A stretch of 64,000 bases of DNA from Streptomyces nymphaeiformis. GTDB lineage: Bacteria > Actinomycetota > Actinomycetes > Streptomycetales > Streptomycetaceae. The translations under genes and the position numbers were made by a program. The notes beneath the pieces were generated by a model, which had not been told where the DNA came from, searched no databases, and saw only the letters and a list, made by a program, of their open reading frames with translations. Position 1 is the stretch's first letter. Every line of letters begins with the position of its first letter. This document shows, in pieces, positions 59,001 through 64,000 of this stretch. The stretch lies in the NCBI RefSeq assembly GCF_014203895.1, contig NZ_JACHJY010000012.1, forward strand, positions 151,283 to 215,282, in the 5' to 3' direction.

Positions 59001-60487
59001 TCGGCGGCGGCCTTCGCCTGGGCGGCGGCCTCCTGCGCGGCGACGCGGCGGAACTCGGTGTCGATCGCGCGCGACTCGGTCTGCGCCTTGGCGAGCAGCG
59101 TGTCGCTGGTGGCGATCGTCGCGTCGGCGGCGTTCAGCGCGGTCTCGGCGGCCTTCGCGGCGGCCGCGGCGACCGCCGAGGAGGCGCGGGCGACCTGCAC
59201 CGACTGCTGGGCGTACATCAGACCCCGGCCGCGCGGCACGTGGGTCGCGTCGGCGACGCCCCAGGCTTCCTGCTGGGCGGTCGAGGCCTTCTCCGCGGCG
59301 GTCGCGGCCGTGGCGGCCTGCGCCTTGGCGGAGGCGACGAGGGTGGCGACGTTGGTCCGGGTCCGGGCCAGGTCGGCCGTGGCCTTGTCGTAGAACGCCT
59401 GGTCCGGCTTCTCCAGGATCGTGTCCGGGTCCTGGGCGAGCTTGTCCGTCCAGTACTTGCGCCAGGTCAGGATCTGGTCGGCGAACCAGGCCTGCTCGAT
59501 GGACTGGATCATCAGGTCGGTGGCGGTGCGGGCCGCCACCGAGGCGTCGACCTCGGCCTTGATGATCGTGGCGCGCTGGGTGGCCTGGCCGGCGTACTCC
59601 TGCTCCCACTCGACCATCGCGTCCATGACGGGCTCGTTGAGCTTGCGTCGCGGGTCGACCGGGTTCTGCCAGTCACAGGCGGCCCAGGCCTGCTTGAGGT
59701 CCTCGACCTCGATGCGGTACGCGGCGGAGTCCTTGACGGGGGCCTCGACGGCGTAGCCGCCGCGCCTCAGGTAGGAGGCGATGTCGCTGGACGTCGTGCC
59801 GCCGAAGTAGTCCCAGGCGACGTCGCTGTCCCGCAGCATGTCGTCGGCGGCCCAGTCGTGCCAGGAGTCCTTGCCGCGGTTCTCCTCGGTGACGGCCTTG
59901 GCGCGGGCGACGGCCTCGGGGCTCGCCTTGCTGTGCTCGTCCTTGCCGAGGCGCCAGGCCAGCTGGGTCTGGGCGACGACGGCGTGCCGGGTGATCGCGT
60001 CGGCGAAGCTCGGCGCGTGCCACTCCATGTCGTCGCTGGCCCAGGCGGACTCGCGGTAGGGCTTGTTGGCCTCGTCGAGGGCCGTGGTGCGGGCCGTCTC
60101 CGCGGCGAACTGGGCGTCTCGCGCCTCCTTGTCGCCGTCGGCGGCCTGGCCCAGGGGGCCGTAGCCGATCCAGCCGCGGTCGCCGACGGCCTCGCGGAGC
60201 TGCTCCTCGGTGCCGGTGAGGCCCTCGACGGCCTTGGCCTTCATCAGGGGGCCGCCGACGTGCAGCGCGACACCGGCGAGGCAGCGGTCGAGCCGCCGGT
60301 CCTGGCCGATGCTGTTGCGGGAGTATCCGGTGTCCGTCTCGGGGGTGGTGTCGGCCGCGGCGGGCGAGGCCTGGACCAGGCCGGTGAGGACGGCCGTGGC
60401 GGTGACCAGCGCGGTCGCGCCGGTGGCCCGGGTGAGGGCGTACCGCATGCGACGCCGGCGTCTGCCGACGTCTCTGAACAGGGACAT
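53051..60487 (-). CDS. Giant secreted polymorphic toxin with two fused ALF-repeat regions
   Basis: 2478 residues from ATG 60487. Signal peptide about 15-47 (ATALVTATAVLTGLVQASPAAA). Two homologous halves follow: residues about 60-1085 and about 1150-2080, each opening with L(D/N)RCLAGVALHVGG and ending in a long Ala/Glu/Lys-rich coiled coil (ALF type). Between them (about 1085-1150) is a linker of the type usually found just before a toxin domain (SVNVVEWADANGGRIL, GKIPALAQAI-like). After the second half come a pre-toxin region (about 2090-2320) and a C-terminal domain (about 2322-2478; VLGVNPHSDELAKFLGGG) resembling Ntox27-type toxins. Inferred to be delivered to rival cells; the adjacent 52630 gene is the likely immunity. 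Confidence 0.85.
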   Translation of the reverse strand: MSLFRDVGRRRRRMRYALTRATGATALVTATAVLTGLVQASPAAADTTPETDTGYSRNSIGQDRRLDRCLAGVALHVGGPLMKAKAVEGLTGTEEQLREAVGDRGWIGYGPLGQAADGDKEARDAQFAAETARTTALDEANKPYRESAWASDDMEWHAPSFADAITRHAVVAQTQLAWRLGKDEHSKASPEAVARAKAVTEENRGKDSWHDWAADDMLRDSDVAWDYFGGTTSSDIASYLRRGGYAVEAPVKDSAAYRIEVEDLKQAWAACDWQNPVDPRRKLNEPVMDAMVEWEQEYAGQATQRATIIKAEVDASVAARTATDLMIQSIEQAWFADQILTWRKYWTDKLAQDPDTILEKPDQAFYDKATADLARTRTNVATLVASAKAQAATAATAAEKASTAQQEAWGVADATHVPRGRGLMYAQQSVQVARASSAVAAAAAKAAETALNAADATIATSDTLLAKAQTESRAIDTEFRRVAAQEAAAQAKAAADSAEANATAAAESANTAKAARTTAEDKRDKAKAAAGTAATERAKAQTEQATAVASRAKAAAERAKAAAAEQRAATQQTTATGADTAAGTASSDARAKRTLADAKAKAAQAAREKAVAALQAKQATAARAAALEAAATAAEGTAAAAETRTAATAARTAATEAAQAATAAQTAADQATAAAVTARSAATTAEGAAARAQASASAAWSAYRTSLGEASTAHAAAATALEASKDAAIRADNAATASENATGLAKKAEQEAIAAGTGAAEAVKSAGTAAGRAYAAGQAALAARDSATAAGTAAGDAISYGAPYQEKDSAAAFAVLVGQSAKTVAEQQAAAAEAKAAQAEQAAQSAQQTAAQATGDAKLAAEAAAAAASDSARAAEAVTRAQASAAEAADAQQGAKTASDTAGEHAVQAGNDAASARLTADEASDAATEADREATDAERHAAEANGRAGRSADAAKEAAEKAAKAEQDAKDAETKAGDAAGDSTAAEEAAKKAEQEQREKNEAAHKSALAEGTTPIKGGASNWPVLGEREEQILLDACGQTCVDDYRQGLAAVSVNVVEWADANGGRILFEQLDAAKVKTCLAGSDVDDCLWALVDIPSSAVIVGRIPALAQAIEKVSDGMRTIFRDADDALRRLNELTAVISDVRSTPRLNRCLAGVALHAGGAKTKALAMQGLTGGNAQLEAVVGERGWIGFMPLGQANDQDREAGYAYLDAFAAQKAILEDANKPYAMSSFDDGITLHAPEFGADVIAFTSATQAKLAERIGWDAHTNASPEAIAKARQITEQNRGQDSWNDFAADIMLRDSNVANTRFFGGTTSSDIARYLRYGGFPAGKVTEGTPEFRVEVENLKQSWASCNHADPVDPRNALSEAVSQASAEWEAEYAGQAAPRAVIMQAEADAAAATRSATAAMIEAIGQAWRADQILRWQKYWHDQLEADPDHILKPKQALFDKAKADLANARGKVQALVTTAKDQATAANAAAARAVTGQQQAWAIADAAEVPRGRGLMYARQSVQVARASGAAATAASKATETALNAANATVSTSEALLALAKTEAHAVNTEFRRIAAQEAAAQAKAAADSADAYAASAAANAETAKKAKEKALAEEQDAKQAAADAQAQRAVAELERANAAAYRATAERERDKAAGHEADAVAQGRIASDARASAEAAGSTAASKRAVAEQAERDAVAARDNALEAEQRRDSLNAKAAALEANAAADEGTDAATASRAAATDARSAANEATTAATNARAAANAATAAATNAREAATKAQGSASRAKAAADSAWASYWIAAGSAAAAHAAAAEAIDASQAAAADAKGAKEQSEKASAAAKVAKTEAAAARSEAAQTASWAATTAGKALAAVQSSLAARDSAAAVNKPANEAIALGGPFQEDDSSAAFAVLTGQQSLTIAQQQAASAAATANQAEEFSAEAKALAAQAAADMKLAAEASAAAAADSLRAAKAYQRAQSSAVQAAKDAKDAQAAAGRADGYAMAAGEDALKASSAASDAQSDANAADAAATEAEKDAANARAVATKAEEDAASARATATKAEEDATAAETAAAGARDAAEEAQAAADRTEKNGNSEQISQGVTTGISDVWAVLDHIEYIGEPQNVKKDNCNPIIHIGDCKITADVTYKSHVDVYMCMVPWEQYTASGSCPAAETVYLGPEVAKAETKTLSITLTMTEFNSGIDPVDILLGDFIGCAKLLTPGVSGGSWGDCAWAASWFVGGVLFRTAKAGVMALDAAMRTGIGFMDAYKALRTIGLTEAAVQGIISRIFRKIGEACEVADTATFKLASFSIASSDSDVVKKCTEVLKDIVKDGDRVVLGVNPHSDELAKFLGGGADTFNNKVYGTELPASMGMGSRALWTVGVERAVVNPNVEISVSLDGVEGAATANEALSKLLARGETIPANDWSAVQAGGYGTAWEMIKLRTAVRMEYRTWDSIKWYMKVLDEETGKMVPKRVYPDRFTYPNGTPVD

Positions 60488-60841
60488 TTTCTGCCTGGCA
60501 ATCTCTCGATCGTGAGGCAGCGCCCTGATCCGGGCATGACAGAGAGCGGCTTGCCGCCGGGTGGTGTTCCCCCTGGTCACGACACATGCCGGCACTCGGT
60601 TCTCCCCATGAACCGGCACTGCCGCTTACGTCGCGACGATGCCACGCCGCGCCCCCGCCCGTGAAGATCAAATAATCTGGACCAAGGTCACACGGCACCC
60701 CAGGGGCGGGCAAACCGACCGCGTTGTTGATCATCTTGTTACCCGGCGTAAGGAACCCGGGTCGGGGCGGATCCGTCCCGCATGCCAAGACGTTCCCGTC
60801 ACCCCGGAATGACAGGCACAAACCACAGGTTGACCCATGTC
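60488..60841. other. Divergent intergenic region, toxin and MFS
   Basis: 354 bases between the divergent toxin and MFS starts. Moderately A/T-rich parts near 60664-60750 (GATCAAATAATCTGG, TTGTTGATCATC) could hold promoters. No clear operator or RNA gene seen. Confidence 0.4.
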
Positions 60842-62119
60842 ATGCCGTCTTCCTCAGCCGAGCGCACGACATCCGCCACCACCCCCTCCCCCTCCATACC
60901 CCCCACCCGTATGCCCCTGGCCGTCTACATCCTCGGCCTCTCCGTCTTCGCCCTGGGCACGAGCGAGTTCATGCTCTCCGGGCTCCTGCCGCCCATCGCG
61001 GAGGACATGGGCGTCTCCATCCCCCGCGCGGGGCTGCTCATCTCCGCCTTCGCGATCGGCATGGTCGTCGGCGCGCCGCTGCTCGCCGTCGCGACGCTCC
61101 GGCTGCCCCGCAAGACGACCCTGGTCGCCCTCATCACCGTCTTCGGCCTCGGACAGATCGCCGGCGCCCTCGCCCCGAACTACGCCGTCCTCTTCGCCTC
61201 CCGCGTCGTCAGCGCGCTCGCCTGCGCCGGGTTCTGGGCCGTCGGCGCGGCCGTCGCCATCGCGATGGTCCCCGTCGGCTCCCGCGCCCGGGCGATGGCC
61301 GTCATGATCGGCGGCCTGTCCATCGCCAACGTCCTCGGCGTCCCCGCGGGCGCGTTCCTCGGCGAACACCTCGGCTGGCGCTCGGCGTTCTGGGCGGTCG
61401 GCGCGGCCTCCGCGATCGCGCTCGTCGGCGTCGTCACCCGCATCCCGCACATCCCGCTCCCCGCCACCAGGCCCCGCCTCCAGCGGGAACTGGCCATCTA
61501 CCGCGACCGGCAGGTCCTCCTCTCCATCACGATCACCGCGCTCGCGGCGGGCGGCGTCTTCTGCGCCTTCTCCTACCTCGCCCCGCTCCTCACCGACGTC
61601 TCCGGGCTCGACGAGAGCTGGGTCTCGGCCGTCCTCGCCCTCTTCGGCATCGGCGCCCTGGTCGGTACGACGATCGGCGGCCGCGTCGCCGACGCCCACC
61701 TCTTCGGGGTGCTGCTCAGCGGCATCGCCGCGTCGACCGTCTTCCTGATCGCCCTGGCGGTCTTCGCGTCCAGCCCCGTCGTCACGGTCCTGCTCGCCTT
61801 CCTCCTCGGCGTCTCCGCGTTCTACACCGCCCCGGCCCTCAACGCCCGCATGTTCAACGTCGCCGGCGCCGCCCCCACCCTCGCGGGCGCCACCACCACC
61901 GCCGCCTTCAACCTCGGCAACACCGGCGGCCCCTGGCTCGGCGGCACCGTCATCGACGCCGGCCTCGGCTACGCCTCCCCCGCCTGGGCGGGCGCGGCGA
62001 TGACCGCCCTGGGCCTGGCGACGGCGGCGGTGGCCCTCAAGCTGCACAAGTCCACCTCCCGCGTGGTCACGTCGGGCACGCCCCGGCAGCAGGAGCAGAA
62101 GGCCGACGCGCCCTGCTGA
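60842..62119 (+). CDS. Cmx/CmlV-like MFS exporter
   Basis: 425 residues with 12 membrane segments; the opening of the membrane part (MPLAVYILGLSVFALGTSEF) and LAGATTTAAFNLGNTGGPWLGG are typical of the Cmx/CmlA/AraJ-like branch. Some members export chloramphenicol. Start uncertain: ATG 60842 has a weak RBS; ATG 60911 is possible. Confidence 0.85.
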   Translation: MPSSSAERTTSATTPSPSIPPTRMPLAVYILGLSVFALGTSEFMLSGLLPPIAEDMGVSIPRAGLLISAFAIGMVVGAPLLAVATLRLPRKTTLVALITVFGLGQIAGALAPNYAVLFASRVVSALACAGFWAVGAAVAIAMVPVGSRARAMAVMIGGLSIANVLGVPAGAFLGEHLGWRSAFWAVGAASAIALVGVVTRIPHIPLPATRPRLQRELAIYRDRQVLLSITITALAAGGVFCAFSYLAPLLTDVSGLDESWVSAVLALFGIGALVGTTIGGRVADAHLFGVLLSGIAASTVFLIALAVFASSPVVTVLLAFLLGVSAFYTAPALNARMFNVAGAAPTLAGATTTAAFNLGNTGGPWLGGTVIDAGLGYASPAWAGAAMTALGLATAAVALKLHKSTSRVVTSGTPRQQEQKADAPC

Positions 62120-62221
62120 CAGGCCGTTCGAAGAAAATCCCGCCGCGAGCGATGAGTTCCTCCATGATCGACGGTCAGAGCTCATGAACAGACCGGGACA
62201 CGAGAAGCCGAGGAACCGACC

Positions 62222-62794
62222 ATGCGCACCCTGATCAGCACCGCCTTCATCTCGCTCGACGGCGTCGTGGAGGCCCCGGGCGGCGAGCCCGGCTACCGGA
62301 ACTCCGGGTGGACCTTCAAGGACGTCGAGTTCCTCCCCGAGGCGTTCGAGATCAAGGGCCGCGAGCAGAAGGAAGCGGCCGCGATGCTCATGGGCCGGAC
62401 CAGCTACGAGGCGTTCAGCGCCGTGTGGCCCGACATGGAGGACTTCGCCGACTACAAGGCCATGCCGAAGTACGTCGTCTCCACGACCCTCACCGAGGAC
62501 GACCTCGTCGACAACTGGGGCGAGACGACGATCCTGCGCTCCCTCGACGAGGTCGCCGCCCTGAAGGAGACCGAGGGCGGCCCGATCATCGTCCACGGCA
62601 GCGCCTCCCTGAACCAGGCCCTGTCGGACGCGGGCCTGATCGACCGCTACCACCTGCTCGTCTTCCCGCTCCTGCTCGGCGCGGGCAAGCGCCTCTTCAG
62701 CACCACCGACAAGGACACGCAGAAGCTGAAGCTCGTCGAGCACGAGGCCTACGCCAACGGCCTGCAGAAGAACGTGTTCGACGTCGTCCGCTGA
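62222..62794 (+). CDS. RibD/DHFR C-terminal-domain family reductase
   Basis: 190 residues of the RibD_C/dihydrofolate-reductase-like family: STAFISLDGVVEAPGGE, MGRTSYEAFSAVWP, YVVSTTLTE and GPIIVHGSASLNQAL. NADPH-dependent reductase, substrate unknown; not FolA. 19 bases before the next start. Confidence 0.88.
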   Translation: MRTLISTAFISLDGVVEAPGGEPGYRNSGWTFKDVEFLPEAFEIKGREQKEAAAMLMGRTSYEAFSAVWPDMEDFADYKAMPKYVVSTTLTEDDLVDNWGETTILRSLDEVAALKETEGGPIIVHGSASLNQALSDAGLIDRYHLLVFPLLLGAGKRLFSTTDKDTQKLKLVEHEAYANGLQKNVFDVVR

Positions 62795-62813
62795 CCCGCC
62801 TAGGGTGACGCCC

Positions 62814-63347
62814 GTGACGACACGGATGATCATCCTCAACGGTGGTTCCAGCTCGGGGAAGTCCGGCATCGTGCGGTGCCTCCAATCCGTACTGCCGGAC
62901 CCCTGGCTGGCGTTCGGCGTCGACTCGTTCGTCGACGCGCTTCCCGCGAAGATGCAGGACGACGACGCCGGGATCGTCTTCGACGCCGACGGCGGCGTCA
63001 GCGTCGGCGCCGGCTTCCGGGCCCTCGAGGCGGCCTGGGCCGGCGGGCTCGTGGCGATGGCCCGCGCGGGCGCGAGGATCGTCGTCGACGACGTCTTCCT
63101 CGGCGGCGCCGCCTCTCAGCAGCGCTGGCGCGAGGCCCTCGGCGACCTGCCCGTGCTGTGGGTCGGCGTCCGGTGCGAGAGCAGGGTCGCCGAAGGCCGG
63201 GAGATCGCCCGCGGGGACCGGACCACCGGAATGGCCGCACAGCAGGCCCTGAAGGTGCACGAGGGCGTGACGTACGACGTCGAGGTCGACACGACCCGCA
63301 CAGAATCCCTGGAATGCGCCCGCGCGATCGCGGCCCGGCTGGGCTGA
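62814..63347 (+). CDS. cpt: Chloramphenicol 3-O-phosphotransferase
   Basis: 177 residues, almost colinear with the 178-aa S. venezuelae CPT as I remember it. P-loop NGGSSSGKSG (9-18), catalytic Asp37 in FGVDSF and DDVFLGG. Phosphorylates the primary hydroxyl of chloramphenicol. GTG at 62814 chosen because it matches the MTTRMIILNGG N-terminus; a GTG at 62805 gives three extra residues. No chloramphenicol cluster is in the window. Confidence 0.93.
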   Translation: MTTRMIILNGGSSSGKSGIVRCLQSVLPDPWLAFGVDSFVDALPAKMQDDDAGIVFDADGGVSVGAGFRALEAAWAGGLVAMARAGARIVVDDVFLGGAASQQRWREALGDLPVLWVGVRCESRVAEGREIARGDRTTGMAAQQALKVHEGVTYDVEVDTTRTESLECARAIAARLG

Positions 63348-63353
63348 CGCGCC

Positions 63354-63623
63354 TCAGGCGACCGGGCGGCCCTTCGGGCGGCGCAGGCCCGCCCGGGTGA
63401 GGTGGCCGAGCAGTTCCTTCGAACCGACCTCGATCGCGCCCGCCGCCACCGCGTCCGCGTACCGGTCCGACGGGATGTCGTAGTGGTCCCGCTCGAAGGC
63501 GCGCGGCGGCGCGCCGATCGACGCGGCGAAGGCGTGCAGCTCCTCGAAGGAGACGTCGCTGACCAGGTGCGACCACATGCGGCCGTGACCCGGCCAGGTC
63601 GGCGGGTCGATGTAGAGGCTCAC
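63354..63623 (-). CDS. DUF4031 protein
   Basis: 89 residues with the DUF4031 pattern MSLYIDPPTWPGHGRMWSHL, then FERDHYDIPSDRYADAVAAGA. Small conserved protein of unknown function; its stop is 7 bases from the cpt stop, so the genes converge. Confidence 0.85.
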   Translation of the reverse strand: MSLYIDPPTWPGHGRMWSHLVSDVSFEELHAFAASIGAPPRAFERDHYDIPSDRYADAVAAGAIEVGSKELLGHLTRAGLRRPKGRPVA

Positions 63624-63636
63624 GCCGTCACTCCCG

Positions 63637-63993
63637 TCACGTCAGGCCGCCCACCGGGGCCACCACCACGCCCTGCTTGCCGCAGACCCAGTGCGGGTCG
63701 GGGCCGAGCTCCGGCTCGACGTCGAGGGCGTGCGGGTCGCCCGAGGCGCAGACCGGGCAGAGCGGCCAGCGTCCGTACCGTTCGAGCAGGGCGTCCTGCA
63801 CGTCCTGGGCGACGAGCCCGGCGACGTACGAGACCCCTTCGGGCCACTGCTCGACCCACCAGCGGCGGTGGGTCACCGCGTCCTCCACCATCGACACCAC
63901 CTCTGCGGCGGCCACCTCCCGGGCCACCAGGTCGGCCAGCACCAGCGCGCGGGCGGTGTGCAGCGCCTGTTCCACGGGGTCGATGTCGTCCAT
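63637..63993 (-). CDS. Hypothetical protein, 118 aa
   Basis: 118 residues from ATG 63993. Helical N-terminal half and a C-terminal Cys-containing part (RWPLCPVCASGDPHALDVEP, HWVCGKQG) with three Cys and two His that could bind one zinc ion. Function unknown. Its stop is 13 bases before the DUF4031 start on the same strand. Confidence 0.7.
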   Translation of the reverse strand: MDDIDPVEQALHTARALVLADLVAREVAAAEVVSMVEDAVTHRRWWVEQWPEGVSYVAGLVAQDVQDALLERYGRWPLCPVCASGDPHALDVEPELGPDPHWVCGKQGVVVAPVGGLT

Positions 63994-64000
63994 GGACTCA

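Noticed and set aside
52883..60664. A very long open frame opposite the toxin gene encoding a Gly/Arg-rich protein
   Set aside because: It is the antisense of an Ala-rich high-GC gene; composition is low-complexity, there is no domain and the toxin strand has signal peptide, repeats and motifs.
44330..63347. Chloramphenicol biosynthesis cluster
   Set aside because: CPT, a Cmx-like exporter and an AurF relative are present, but there is no CmlP-type NRPS and no PABA-type genes.

Overview
The window is actinomycete DNA, most likely Streptomyces: very high G+C with strong third-position G/C bias, many ATGA/GTGA stop-start overlaps, and typical Streptomyces families (XRE/DUF5753 plus DUF397 regulators, an ECF41 sigma factor, DUF4097, an ALF-repeat toxin, a GH18 chitinase with a DasR-like operator, a chloramphenicol phosphotransferase very like that of S. 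venezuelae). No RNA genes, phage, IS element or CRISPR array were seen. All family calls come from motifs and remembered family sequences; no search was run.

Layout. (1) 1-6998: an accessory biosynthetic module cut by the left edge, with an MshA-like glycosyltransferase, a methionyl-tRNA-synthetase-like protein without KMSKS, a degenerate SDR, a PrpF-like isomerase, a glutamine-dependent asparagine-synthetase-like enzyme and, divergent, a PIG-L deacetylase. The logic resembles mycothiol assembly (glycosylate, deacetylate, attach an amino acid with a tRNA-synthetase relative). (2) 7000-30150: mostly ordinary chromosomal genes: a WXG-like helical protein, secreted proteins, chitinase, TerD protein, lectin, a small regulatory quartet, ECF41 with its AhpD-like partner, a pirin/MFS/TetR locus, several hypothetical proteins, and a DrrAB-like ABC transporter with its regulator. 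(3) 30123-33800: an indigoidine synthetase of A-Ox-T-TE form. (4) 34094-50643: a biosynthetic cluster joining amino-acid loading onto a carrier protein (aa:CP ligase, ACP, AcpS-like PPTase), an AurF-type diiron N-oxygenase, two methyltransferases, a MaoC protein, a transsulfuration-type PLP enzyme and an exporter to a complete SAM regeneration operon (metK, adenosine kinase, metH, metF, ahcY). (5) 50644-52618: an operator region, a 34-bp tandem repeat, an HD-type protein and a lipoprotein. (6) 52630-60487: a roughly 2480-residue secreted polymorphic toxin that looks like two fused ALF-repeat toxins, with a candidate immunity gene. (7) 60488-64000: a Cmx/CmlV-like exporter, a RibD/DHFR-like protein, chloramphenicol phosphotransferase and two small conserved proteins.

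Two copies of a long, nested, nearly full-length palindromic element (4005-4251 and 33850-34057) lie in opposite orientation about 29.6 kb apart, next to the two biosynthetic regions. The strongest candidates for something undescribed are the carrier-protein/N-oxygenase/SAM-regeneration cluster, the mycothiol-like module built on a MetRS relative, and the fused double ALF toxin.
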